Shown here: one piece after another, positions 29,552 through 37,897 of the stretch
Layout of the letters: every line of letters starts with the position of its first letter
Position numbering within the stretch: position 1 is the first letter of the stretch
From: Lichenicoccus sp965276875
Lineage (GTDB): Bacteria > Pseudomonadota > Alphaproteobacteria > Acetobacterales > Acetobacteraceae
Reading direction: 5' to 3'
DNA length: 64,000 bases
NCBI RefSeq assembly: GCF_965276875.1
Contig: NZ_OZ255701.1
Location: 1,364,001-1,428,000 of the forward strand
Program-made: the position numbers and the translations under genes
Notes under the pieces: generated by a model
Databases searched by the model: none
What the model was told of the DNA's origin: nothing
Seen by the model: the letters and a program-made list of their open reading frames with translations, nothing else

Positions 29552-29580
29552 TATGTAGTCCGATCGCGGCAGTGAGGCAA
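29552..29580 (-). promoter_or_regulatory. Candidate sigma-70 promoter of rimP operon
   Basis: On the minus strand, TTGCCT (29580-29575), 17 bp, then TACATA (29557-29552). It lies between the ABC-transporter stop at 29601 and the leader hairpin, so transcription would start near 29545. Confidence 0.5.
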
Positions 29581-29600
29581 GATGTCGCCTCTCGTGATCG

Positions 29601-31094
29601 TTAGATGCGGCGCGGACCTGCGGCAAGACGCCGTTCGGCCAGGCGCGCCAGATGCACGAAAGGCAGCCCGAGCAGCAGGTAGGCGGCACCGATCATCAGG
29701 CCGGTGCCGAAATAGTCGTAGTAGGTGGTCGACAGACGCACATAGGTCTGGCTCAGCTCCGACAGGGTAATCACGCTGACCAGCGAGGAATCCTTGAGTA
29801 GCGAGATGAAGTCGTTGGTCATCACCGGCACCACGAAGCGGAAGGCCTGTGGCACGACGACATGGCGCAGCGTTTGGGCCTGCGTCATGTTCAGTGCGAC
29901 CGCCGCCTCGATCTGGCCGTGCGGCACCGATTGCAACCCGGCGCGATAGTTCTCGGCCTCGTAGGCGCCGTAATTCAGGCCGAGGGCAATCACGCCGGCC
30001 AGGAACGGATCGAGCCGGATACCCAAGGACGGCAGCCCGTAGAAGATGAACAGGATCTGGATCAGCAGCGGCGTGCCGCGCACGACCTCGACATAGAGCG
30101 TCGCCAGCAGCGCCAGCGGCCGCGGGCCGTAGCGGCGTGCAAGGGCGGCAATCAGCCCGGCGCCGACCGCGAGCACCATCGCGCAGGCGGAGACCGCAAG
30201 CGTCATTGCCGCCCCACGCGCGATCAGCGGCAGGAAGCCGGCGTAACGACGCAGCCGTGCGGCCCAGGTGGGCGTGCCCGCGGTCGCGTCGCGGAAGTGC
30301 CGCCAGGCGATCGGCGCCCCGCTTGGGGCGGGGCTCTCGCCGATCGCCGCGGCGTTGGTCGCGTCCCACAGCTTCCAGCGCGACAGGATGCGACGCATCG
30401 TGCCGTCCTGCTGCATCGCCGCGAGTGCCGCGTTGATCTTGCGGCGGAGGCCGTCGTTGTCCTTGCGCAGGGCAAGTCCGTAGGACAGCGACCCCACCGG
30501 CGCGCCGACCAGCGCCAGGCGCGCATTCGGGGCAGCGTAATAGAGCGCAATCGGCCAGTCCAGCAGCACCGCGTCGAGCCGGTGCAGGGCTAGGTCGGAA
30601 TAGGCGTCGGTCTCCTCGTCGTAGCGGCGCACCGCAATGCCGGGCTCGGCTTGCAGCATGCGATCGGCGAGGCTTGCCTTCAGGGTGCCGACGACGTGGC
30701 CGCGCAGTGCTGCCAGCGTGTCAAGCCCCACGGTGCCGCGCCGGACCACGATCTGCTCGAAGGTGCGGTAGTACGGCCGCGAGAAATCGACGGCTGCGGC
30801 GTGCTCGGGGGTGATCTCCAGCCCGTCGATGACGACGTCATAGAGGCCGCGCTGGAGACCGGGGATCAGTCCGTCCCAATCGTTCTGCACGAACACCGGC
30901 GTCCGCCCAAGACGGGCGGCGACGGCCTCGATGATCTCGGTCTCGAAGCCGGTGATGCGCGCCTGGTCGGCCGGATCGTGGTACACGTAGGGCGCGCCCG
31001 ACTGCGCATCGGCCCCCCAACGCAACGGCTCGGCGGCGCGCGCACCGGCGGCTGCGAGCATGATGAGCAGCGCCACCCAGCACAGCCGGATCAC
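29601..31094 (-). CDS. Polar amino-acid ABC transporter, substrate-binding/permease fusion
   Basis: A 497-residue single-chain transporter subunit. A signal peptide (about 1-20) is followed by a family-3 solute-binding domain (about 22-250: WDGLIPGLQRGLYDVVIDGLE) and a His/Glu/Gln-type permease (about 290-490) with GTPLLIQILFIFYG and the EAA-loop segment ALNMTQAQTLRHVVVPQAF. Fusion of binding protein and permease is less common than separate genes. It overlaps the ATPase gene by 4 bp (ATGA). Likely substrates are polar amino acids. Confidence 0.92.
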   Translation of the reverse strand: MIRLCWVALLIMLAAAGARAAEPLRWGADAQSGAPYVYHDPADQARITGFETEIIEAVAARLGRTPVFVQNDWDGLIPGLQRGLYDVVIDGLEITPEHAAAVDFSRPYYRTFEQIVVRRGTVGLDTLAALRGHVVGTLKASLADRMLQAEPGIAVRRYDEETDAYSDLALHRLDAVLLDWPIALYYAAPNARLALVGAPVGSLSYGLALRKDNDGLRRKINAALAAMQQDGTMRRILSRWKLWDATNAAAIGESPAPSGAPIAWRHFRDATAGTPTWAARLRRYAGFLPLIARGAAMTLAVSACAMVLAVGAGLIAALARRYGPRPLALLATLYVEVVRGTPLLIQILFIFYGLPSLGIRLDPFLAGVIALGLNYGAYEAENYRAGLQSVPHGQIEAAVALNMTQAQTLRHVVVPQAFRFVVPVMTNDFISLLKDSSLVSVITLSELSQTYVRLSTTYYDYFGTGLMIGAAYLLLGLPFVHLARLAERRLAAGPRRI

Positions 31095-31843
31095 AACAGC
31101 CCGCGCAGGAAGTGCCGTGTGCGCTGATCGTTAGGGCAGGCGAACATGACGGCTGGATCGGCAATCTCTACGATGCGTCCGTCCTGCATGAACACCACCC
31201 GGTCCGACGCGGCGGCGGCGAAACGCATTTCGTGGGTCACCACGATCTGGGTCATGCCGTCGTGGTCCAGCTCGCGCATCACCGCCAGCACCTCGTCGGT
31301 CAGACCGGGATCGAGCGCTGAGGTCGGCTCGTCGTAGAGCATCACCCTGGGCTCCAGCGCCAAGGCGCGTGCGATCGCCGCGCGCTGCTGCTGACCGCCG
31401 GACAGAGTCGCGGGCAGGCGCGCGGCGACAGCGGCGAGGCCCACCTTGTCAAGCAAAGCGAGCGCCCGGGCCCGCGCCGCCTCCCTGGGCATGCGCTTGA
31501 CCACGACCGGGCCGAGCATGACGTTGTCGAGAACAGTGCGGTGCGCGAACAGGTTGAAGCCTTGCGACACCAGACCGACATTCGCCCGCAAACGATGCGC
31601 CTGGCGCTCATGGGCGCGGCTCCAGGCCTGCCCCATCTCGCGCGATACCACGATGCCCGCGATCTCGACGCTACCGCGATCGGGGCGCTCCAGCAGGTTG
31701 AGGCAGCGCAGCAAGGTCGATTTGCCGCAACCGGATGGCCCGATCAATGAGACCAGCTCGCCTTCTGCGACGGCGAGCGAGAGGTCGGACAGCACCATCT
31801 CGCCGCCGAACTGCTTGGCAATCCCGCGCGTCCTGACGATCAA
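31091..31843 (-). CDS. Amino-acid ABC transporter ATP-binding protein
   Basis: A 250-residue GlnQ-like ATPase with Walker A GPSGCGKST, Q-loop, signature LSGGQQQRAAIARAL and Walker B MLYDEPTSALDP. It drives the fused binding protein/permease encoded directly downstream with a 4-bp overlap. It starts 4 bp after the methyltransferase gene. Confidence 0.95.
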   Translation of the reverse strand: MIVRTRGIAKQFGGEMVLSDLSLAVAEGELVSLIGPSGCGKSTLLRCLNLLERPDRGSVEIAGIVVSREMGQAWSRAHERQAHRLRANVGLVSQGFNLFAHRTVLDNVMLGPVVVKRMPREAARARALALLDKVGLAAVAARLPATLSGGQQQRAAIARALALEPRVMLYDEPTSALDPGLTDEVLAVMRELDHDGMTQIVVTHEMRFAAAASDRVVFMQDGRIVEIADPAVMFACPNDQRTRHFLRGLL

Positions 31844-31847
31844 CCGG

Positions 31848-32897
31848 TTAGCGCCGTCTGTCGCGCGTCAGGCGGACGCGATCGAGCACGGCTTTCGTCG
31901 CGCGCAGCGGCCGGGTTGCCTGCCACGAGGTCGAGGCGTGAGCGGCGTCGAGTTCGGCGCGGACGGCCACGAGTTCGCGCCGCAAAGCTGCCACCTGCTC
32001 GGCGTGCAGCGCGTCCCGGCCCGGCCGGCCACCCGCTTCAAGCACGTAGAGATGCGCGCGTCCGCAGTTCGGATACGGATGGAATGTCGCGGTCCAGCCG
32101 GTGACTTCGGCGATGCGCATGAAAAAAGGGTGGGTGAAGCCCAGCTCCATCCAGCCGAAGCGGCGCATGCAGAACACCGAGAGCGCGTCCAGACGGGGGC
32201 CCCAGGCATAGGGGATGCCCTCGCTCGGCGCCGGCACGACCGGCTCGCCGCACAGCACGAGCCGGCCGCCCGGGCGCAGCCGTGCGTGCAGCGCGAGCAG
32301 CAGCTCGTCGAAGTCGAACGCGTGATGAAAGGCCTCGTAGAACAGGATGCAGTCGAACCGCTCGCCCGCGAAGCCGGCGCCGAATTCGGCCTGCTCGGTC
32401 TTGACGGGCAGGCCGAGATGCGTTGCCTGGGCGGCGATACCCGCAAGTGCCGACGCATCAATATCGACACCGCAAGCGCGGTAACCCATGCGCGACAGCG
32501 TCAGCAGGAGCTGGCCGCTGCCGGGGCCGTATTCAAGCACCGAGCCGCCGGCCGGCACGTTGAGGTGGCTGAGGATGTGCCCCCAGGCGAACAGATGCTC
32601 GGCCGCCACCCTCGCATCTTGGAACGACCAAGGCACCAGGCCGGTCCACAGGCTGGCCGGCAGCTTGGTAGCCGGAGCCTCGTCACGGGCGGCGCGATAC
32701 CCCTGCTCTGCGCGGCCGCGCAGAGAGAGGTACAGCGCCATTGCCGCCGCCTTGTAGTCGGGCAGGAACGGGTCCATTCGGCCCAGGGCGCGCGCCTCGG
32801 GAATATCGAGGATCAGGCTGGACATGCGCTGATACTGCGCGGCGTCCGGGACGCCGTCGCCAATCTGATCGAGCAGCGTCTCGAATTCAAATGACAT
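31848..32897 (-). CDS. Class I SAM-dependent methyltransferase
   Basis: A 349-residue methyltransferase. The SAM-binding motif VLEYGPGSGQLLL is near residues 120-132, with CGVDIDASALAG as the acidic second strand, and FYEAFHHAFDFDELL follows. A C-terminal coiled-coil stretch ends in STSWQATRPLRATK, a tail found in cell-surface glycan methyltransferases and glycosyltransferases. The ATG at 32897 gives MSFEF. It is tightly linked (4 bp) to the amino-acid transporter, an unexplained pairing. The substrate is unknown. Confidence 0.85.
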   Translation of the reverse strand: MSFEFETLLDQIGDGVPDAAQYQRMSSLILDIPEARALGRMDPFLPDYKAAAMALYLSLRGRAEQGYRAARDEAPATKLPASLWTGLVPWSFQDARVAAEHLFAWGHILSHLNVPAGGSVLEYGPGSGQLLLTLSRMGYRACGVDIDASALAGIAAQATHLGLPVKTEQAEFGAGFAGERFDCILFYEAFHHAFDFDELLLALHARLRPGGRLVLCGEPVVPAPSEGIPYAWGPRLDALSVFCMRRFGWMELGFTHPFFMRIAEVTGWTATFHPYPNCGRAHLYVLEAGGRPGRDALHAEQVAALRRELVAVRAELDAAHASTSWQATRPLRATKAVLDRVRLTRDRRR

Positions 32898-32941
32898 GAG
32901 GGCGACGCTCTCAAGGGCTGCGCCCCCGGTCAAGCGTGCGC

Positions 32942-33403
32942 CTATTTCACGCGCGCGTATTTCTCGTCGAGGGCGTCGATCCCGCGCACGTTGGGAGCGG
33001 ACCGGCCCTGCGGGTCGAACTGCTCGGCGAGCCAGGCATCGACGATCGACTTGGCGAGTTCAGGGCCGATCACCCTGGCCCCCATGGTGATGATCTGGGC
33101 ATTGTTGCTCAGTGCGGCGCGCTGAGCGGAATAGGTGTCATGCGCCTGGGCGGCGCGGATGCCAGGGATCTTGTTGGCCGAGATCGCCACCCCGATGCCG
33201 GTGCCGCAGCACAGAATGCCGCGCTCGAACTCGCCCGCCAGAATGCGGTGGGCGACCCGCTCGGCAACATCAGCGTAGAGCTCCTCGCCGGCGTCCGCCG
33301 CCTGCGACAGGTCACTAACCTCGTGGCCGATGTGTTGGAGATGCTGGGCGATGACGACGATGAGCGGGGCGCCGGCACTGTCGCTGCCAAGTGCAATACG
33401 CAT
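32942..33403 (-). CDS. RpiB/LacAB family sugar-phosphate isomerase
   Basis: A 153-residue isomerase with MRIALGSDSAGAPL, the catalytic-Cys motif LCCGTGIGVAISANK and SNNAQIITMGARVIG. RpiB homologues act on ribose-5-phosphate, allose-6-phosphate or tetrose phosphates. Beside DhaK/DhaL-type kinase genes and a polyol-type dehydrogenase, the best guess is erythrulose-4-phosphate to erythrose-4-phosphate isomerase (EryI/DerI-like). It is the last gene of the sugar island. Confidence 0.88.
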   Translation of the reverse strand: MRIALGSDSAGAPLIVVIAQHLQHIGHEVSDLSQAADAGEELYADVAERVAHRILAGEFERGILCCGTGIGVAISANKIPGIRAAQAHDTYSAQRAALSNNAQIITMGARVIGPELAKSIVDAWLAEQFDPQGRSAPNVRGIDALDEKYARVK

Positions 33404-33525
33404 GGTATGTTTTTCCTGTACTGGCGATCGCGCCTTATTGTGGGCAGAGCGGTAATGGCCACTGCACTCAACTCTCCCTCGATCTGGCCTCCTGCTCGAT
33501 ATCGGTATGGCACGACGAACGGACA

Positions 33526-33549
33526 GGGCGGCCGGTTGGCCGGCCGCCC
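33526..33549 (-). repeat. Strong hairpin after the sugar-binding-protein gene
   Basis: A perfect 10-bp stem, GGGCGGCCGG / CCGGCCGCCC with a 4-nt loop, begins 10 bp past the binding-protein stop. No T-tract follows, so an mRNA 3'-end stabiliser giving excess binding protein is more likely than a terminator. Nothing else is seen before the isomerase start at 33403. Confidence 0.55.
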
Positions 33550-33558
33550 CGATCGGCT

Positions 33559-34524
33559 TCACTTCGAGAGGGTGAATGGGGCGATATAATCCGAGGTGTT
33601 GGCCTTCGTGATCAGGACGCAGTTGAACAGCTGCTTTTCGGTTGCGGCACCCGTCTTGCCGTTCTTGAGATAGGCGTTGGCTTCGTCGACGGCCTGCTTC
33701 GAGAACTTGGCCACCGGCTGCAGCACCGTGTATTGCAGCTCGCCCGCCTTGATCGCGGCGACGGCATCCGGAGAACCGTCGAAGCCGCCGACCTTGATGC
33801 TTGAGAGCTTGCCGGATTCCTTCAGCGCCGCGATCGCGCCAAGCGCCATCTCGTCATTGCCGCTGATCACACCGATAATGTCCGGATGCGCCTGCAGCAG
33901 GTTCTGCATCTTGTCGTGTCCCTGGGTGCGGTCCCAGTTGGCGACCTGGGCGCCGGCCTTGTGCAGGTTGGGGAACTGGCTCAGCACGCTCTCGTAGCCG
34001 TTGGAACGGGTCGCGGCGTTGTTGTCCGACGGCGCCCCGAGCAACTCGACGTAGTTGCCTTTCTGTCCGACATCCTTCACCCATTGTTGCGCGCCGAGGG
34101 CCGCACCTTGGGCATTGTTGGAGACGAGCTGCGCCTTGGCCAGGCCTTCCTGGTTGATCTCGGCGTTAACGAGGAAGACCGGGATGTGCGCGGCGACAGC
34201 CTTCTTGACGGCGCCGACGGAGCCGCTCGCATTCGCAGGATCAAGGATGATCGCCACCGAACGGTTGGTGATCGCCGTGTCGACCAGGTTGCTTTCGGTG
34301 TTGGTGTCGCCCTTGGAGGCGCCGACGCTGGTCTGGTAGCCGAGTTTCTTTGCCTCGGCCGCCGCGTCCTTGCCTTCGGTATACCAATAGGGGTTGGACG
34401 GGTCATTCACGATGATCGTCATCAGGCCCTTGCCCGCGGCGGCCGCCGGAGTCGGCGTTGCCGCAAATGCCGCGGCCCCCAGCGTCATCGCCGCCAACGT
34501 CAGGACTGTCTTGTGTGCAGGCAT
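33559..34524 (-). CDS. Sugar ABC transporter substrate-binding protein (RbsB-like)
   Basis: A 321-residue periplasmic binding protein of the ribose type. A signal peptide ends near AAAA-GKG (about residue 31). The Peripla_BP_4 fold shows MTIIVNDPSNPYWYTEGKDA, VDTAITNRSVAIILDPAN, VISGNDEMALGAIAALK and KVGGFDGSPDAVAAIKAGEL. With the adjacent permease and ATPase it would import the island's substrate, probably a tetritol or related polyol. Confidence 0.93.
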   Translation of the reverse strand: MPAHKTVLTLAAMTLGAAAFAATPTPAAAAGKGLMTIIVNDPSNPYWYTEGKDAAAEAKKLGYQTSVGASKGDTNTESNLVDTAITNRSVAIILDPANASGSVGAVKKAVAAHIPVFLVNAEINQEGLAKAQLVSNNAQGAALGAQQWVKDVGQKGNYVELLGAPSDNNAATRSNGYESVLSQFPNLHKAGAQVANWDRTQGHDKMQNLLQAHPDIIGVISGNDEMALGAIAALKESGKLSSIKVGGFDGSPDAVAAIKAGELQYTVLQPVAKFSKQAVDEANAYLKNGKTGAATEKQLFNCVLITKANTSDYIAPFTLSK

Positions 34525-34559
34525 CTTCTTTCTTTCCCTTTATGGAACGTTTTTGTCGG

Positions 34560-35663
34560 TCAGCCGGACGACTGCGCACCCGACTGGGGCACAGATGTCG
34601 CCGCACTCGAAGCCTGACGCTTCGGCCTGCGGCGATATTGAATGGCGTTCAGCAACACGGCGAGCACGATGACGGCGCCGGTGAAGACCGTCTGCCAGTA
34701 GGAGGAGATACCGATTATGACCAGCCCGTCCGATAGGAAGCCGATGACGAAGGCGCCGAGCATGGTGCCGCGGATATTGCCGCGACCGCCGGTCAGCGCG
34801 GCGCCGCCGATGACCACCGCGGCGATCGCGGTCAGTTCGTACGACACCCCCGCGGTCGGCCCCGCGGAGGTCAGTTGCGAAGTCAGGATCAGTCCGGCGA
34901 CCGACGCGCAGATGCCTGAGAGCACATAGACACTCACCTGCACCCGCTTGACGGGGACGCCGGAGAGTTCCGCCGCGCGCTCGTTGCCGCCCGAGGCATA
35001 GAGCCAGCGTCCGAATGCCGTGCGGGTCAGCACGACGCTGCCGATCAAAGCGGCGACCGCCAGAATGACCACGCCGATCGGCACACCGAACAGGCGGTTG
35101 AAGCCGAGCCAGTCGAAGCCGGTATTGCCGAGCGCCGTCTCGCCGCCGAGATTATTGTAGGTCAGGCCGTTGGTGATCAGCAGGGCCGCACCGCGCGCCA
35201 CATACATCACGCCGAGGGTGGCCACGAACGCCGGAACCTTGAAGCGGGCGACGAGGACGCCGTTCACCAGGCCGACGAACGCACCCAGCATGCAGGCCAG
35301 CACTGCCACGACCCAGACCGGAGGATACAGCGTCACGCCAAACGCACTGAAGGTGACACCCTGCATCAGCAATCCGGCGATGACCCCGGACAACCCAAGC
35401 GTGGACCCGACCGAGAGGTCGATGCCGCCATTTAGGATGACGAGCAGCATGCCGACGGCGAGGATCCCGTAAATGGCGACGTGCGAGGCCATCGTCAGGA
35501 AATTACCGACGGAAAAATAATAGGGGGAGAGGAACGAGAACACCAAGATGATGACGATCAGGGCGAAGAACGCACGTCCTTCCAGCAGGAGTCTGGCAAA
35601 ATCGAAATCGCCGCCGAAGCCGCCCATTGTTGTGCGTCGGCCGGATAGGCTGGTGTCTGTCAT
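34560..35663 (-). CDS. Sugar ABC transporter permease (RbsC-like)
   Basis: A 367-residue membrane permease of the ribose/xylose type with about ten helices and the family signature GGIDLSVGSTLGLSGV (about residues 80-95), plus GAALTGGRGNIRGTMLGAFVIG. It lies between the ATPase and binding-protein genes in the same operon. Confidence 0.94.
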   Translation of the reverse strand: MTDTSLSGRRTTMGGFGGDFDFARLLLEGRAFFALIVIILVFSFLSPYYFSVGNFLTMASHVAIYGILAVGMLLVILNGGIDLSVGSTLGLSGVIAGLLMQGVTFSAFGVTLYPPVWVVAVLACMLGAFVGLVNGVLVARFKVPAFVATLGVMYVARGAALLITNGLTYNNLGGETALGNTGFDWLGFNRLFGVPIGVVILAVAALIGSVVLTRTAFGRWLYASGGNERAAELSGVPVKRVQVSVYVLSGICASVAGLILTSQLTSAGPTAGVSYELTAIAAVVIGGAALTGGRGNIRGTMLGAFVIGFLSDGLVIIGISSYWQTVFTGAVIVLAVLLNAIQYRRRPKRQASSAATSVPQSGAQSSG

Positions 35664-35717
35664 GGTTCCTGCTCTGAGCTCTATCTCTTTGTTTTCACGA
35701 GAACCAAAATGCTCTCT

Positions 35718-37265
35718 CTAGCTGACGACGGCTTCGCCGGAGGCTGCCATGATCTCCTCCTTCGACGCACCCGGTGCGAACTGCGCCGAAATCCGGCCTC
35801 TGCGCATGACGATGACGCGATGGGCGATGCTCAGGCACTCATGCACCTCGGAGGTCGAGAAGGCGACGGCAAGTCCGCGCGTCGCGCGTTCGCTGAGCAG
35901 CCGGAACACCTCGGCCTTGGCACCGATATCGATGCCCCGGCTGGGCTCGTCGAGCAGGATCACCCTGGGCTCGGTTGCCAGCATCTTGCCGATGACCACC
36001 TTTTGCTGGTTGCCGCCGGACAACGAGCCGATCGGCGCCGCCCCGCCGGCGGTCTTGACGCGCACGTCGCGGATCGACCTTTCGACCAAAGCGCGCTCGC
36101 CTGGCCTTGAGGTCAGCAATCGTTTCGTAAAAGCGCCGATACTCGACAGCGACAGGTTTTCACCGACCGACATGGTCTGCACCAGGCCGTCGCGCTGACG
36201 GTCCTCGGGCACCAGCACCAGACCCTTGGCAATACGGCCGGCAATGCTCAGACCCGCGATCGGCTCACCCTCGAGCAGGACCTCGCCACCGACCATCCGC
36301 ACCCGTCCGGCGATCGATTCGAGGAACTCGGTGCGCCCGGCGCCCATCAGCCCGTAAATGCAGACCACCTCGCCGGCTTTCACATCGAGGGAAAAATGGT
36401 CGACGATCAGGTTGCCCGATCCGGAATTATCGGCGACGCAGATGTCGCGCGCGCTGAGCGCCACCTCGCCGAACTCATACCCGGTCGGCGGAGAGCCGAG
36501 ATCGAAATTGTCGCCGACCATGTTGCGCACGATCCATTCGAGATCGATGTCGCGCGCCTCGGCATTCGCCGTCATCGCGCCGTCGCGCAGCACCACGGCA
36601 TAATCGGTGATCTGCAGCGCCTCCTCGAGATGATGCGAGATATAGACGATCGAGACGCCGCGGCTGGTGAGATCACGGATCACCTTGAACAGCACCTCGA
36701 CTTCGGTCGCACTCAATGCCGAGGTCGGCTCATCCATGATCAGGATACGCGCATCCACCGACAGCGCGCGGGCGATCTCGACGATCTGCTGCTGGCCCAG
36801 GCGCAGATCCTCGACCAGGGTCGCGGGGTCGATGTCCTCCTCGAGCTCGGTCATCAGCGCCCGCGCCTGACGCGCCTCCTCGGCGTAATCGACGGCACCG
36901 GTCCTGGCGTGGCGCAGTTCGCGTCCGAGAAAGATGTTGTCGCGCACGCTCAGATTGGGAGCGAGGCTCAGCTCCTGGTGGATGATCGAGATACCGCGGT
37001 CGCGGGCATCCACCGTCGAGGTGAAGCGGACCGGCTGGCCGTCGAGTTCGATGCTCCCTGAGGTGGGCGTCACGATGCCGGAGAGGATTTTCATCAGGGT
37101 GGATTTGCCGGCACCATTCTCGCCGAACAGCGTGGTGACCTTGCCACGATGAATGTCGAAATTCACACCGCGCAGCGCGTGCGTGTTGCCGTAGGATTTC
37201 GCGACGTTGCGCGCCGCGAGCACCACCTCGCCGGTGAAGGATTCCGCGGCGACGGCGAGGCTCAT
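35718..37265 (-). CDS. Sugar ABC transporter ATP-binding protein (RbsA-like, two domains)
   Basis: A 515-residue tandem ATPase. Domain 1 has Walker A GENGAGKST, signature LRLGQQQIVEIAR and Walker B LIMDEPTSAL. Domain 2 has the degenerate Walker A GLMGAGRTEF typical of RbsA/MglA, signature LSGGNQQKVVIG and Walker B ILLDEPSRGID. It overlaps the DUF2291 gene by 4 bp (ATGA). Confidence 0.95.
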   Translation of the reverse strand: MSLAVAAESFTGEVVLAARNVAKSYGNTHALRGVNFDIHRGKVTTLFGENGAGKSTLMKILSGIVTPTSGSIELDGQPVRFTSTVDARDRGISIIHQELSLAPNLSVRDNIFLGRELRHARTGAVDYAEEARQARALMTELEEDIDPATLVEDLRLGQQQIVEIARALSVDARILIMDEPTSALSATEVEVLFKVIRDLTSRGVSIVYISHHLEEALQITDYAVVLRDGAMTANAEARDIDLEWIVRNMVGDNFDLGSPPTGYEFGEVALSARDICVADNSGSGNLIVDHFSLDVKAGEVVCIYGLMGAGRTEFLESIAGRVRMVGGEVLLEGEPIAGLSIAGRIAKGLVLVPEDRQRDGLVQTMSVGENLSLSSIGAFTKRLLTSRPGERALVERSIRDVRVKTAGGAAPIGSLSGGNQQKVVIGKMLATEPRVILLDEPSRGIDIGAKAEVFRLLSERATRGLAVAFSTSEVHECLSIAHRVIVMRRGRISAQFAPGASKEEIMAASGEAVVS

Positions 37266-37897
37266 GGCGCGCTCAACTTCACCGGCGTCACCTGCCAGTT
37301 GGCCGGATCGGTGAGCTGAAAGACGCCGACGACGGAGATGGTCTTGCCGGTCAGCTTGCCCACGTCCAGCTTCGACAGAACCGACTGCTTCATCTGGGTG
37401 TTCAAGGCCGAACCGGCATTCTGGTAGACGATCTGGTTCTTGAACTGGCCGAACGTGATTTTGCCGGTGGCGTCGCGCAGGTCGGTGCCCATGATCGCGG
37501 GGCCTGTCTGCAGGGTGATGTGGACCGAAGCCGGAACACCGGGAACCGCCACGTCATAGACGCCGAAATCCTGCTTACCCGCCTTACCGGTGAACTTGAC
37601 GGAGAACTCCGCCCCACCGATGGCCGGGGTTCCATATTGCTTTTCGGCCGCCCCCTGATCCTTGGCGATGGCAGCGGCCAGGGTCGCCGCACTCACCGCA
37701 TGCGCTTCGACATCGGACTGCACCTTCGGGAACTCGGTCTTGCCGAAGTCCGCGGCGGAGAAGACGCCTGGCCGGCTGGCACCCGGCGCGCCGATCCTGA
37801 CCACCTTGGTGTCCAGTGCCATGGCGATGAACAGCACCAGGACGGCACCCGAGATCACCAGCAGCGGTGTCGCGCGCCTGACGGGCAGCGTTGCCAT
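37262..37897 (-). CDS. DUF2291 family periplasmic protein
   Basis: A 211-residue protein with one N-terminal membrane anchor (LLVISGAVLVLFIAMAL) and a soluble periplasmic domain that resembles DUF2291 (VFSAADFGKTEFPKVQ, DVGKLTGKTISVVGVF). DUF2291 genes accompany RbsABC-like transporters in sugar-alcohol loci. The molecular role is not known. It overlaps the dehydrogenase gene by 1 bp and the ATPase gene by 4 bp. Confidence 0.75.
   Translation of the reverse strand: MATLPVRRATPLLVISGAVLVLFIAMALDTKVVRIGAPGASRPGVFSAADFGKTEFPKVQSDVEAHAVSAATLAAAIAKDQGAAEKQYGTPAIGGAEFSVKFTGKAGKQDFGVYDVAVPGVPASVHITLQTGPAIMGTDLRDATGKITFGQFKNQIVYQNAGSALNTQMKQSVLSKLDVGKLTGKTISVVGVFQLTDPANWQVTPVKLSAP

Noticed and set aside
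27084..29558. An 824-codon open frame antisense to nusA, ylxR and rimP
   Set aside because: It runs across three well-supported genes and has low-complexity composition with no recognisable domain, so it is a shadow frame.
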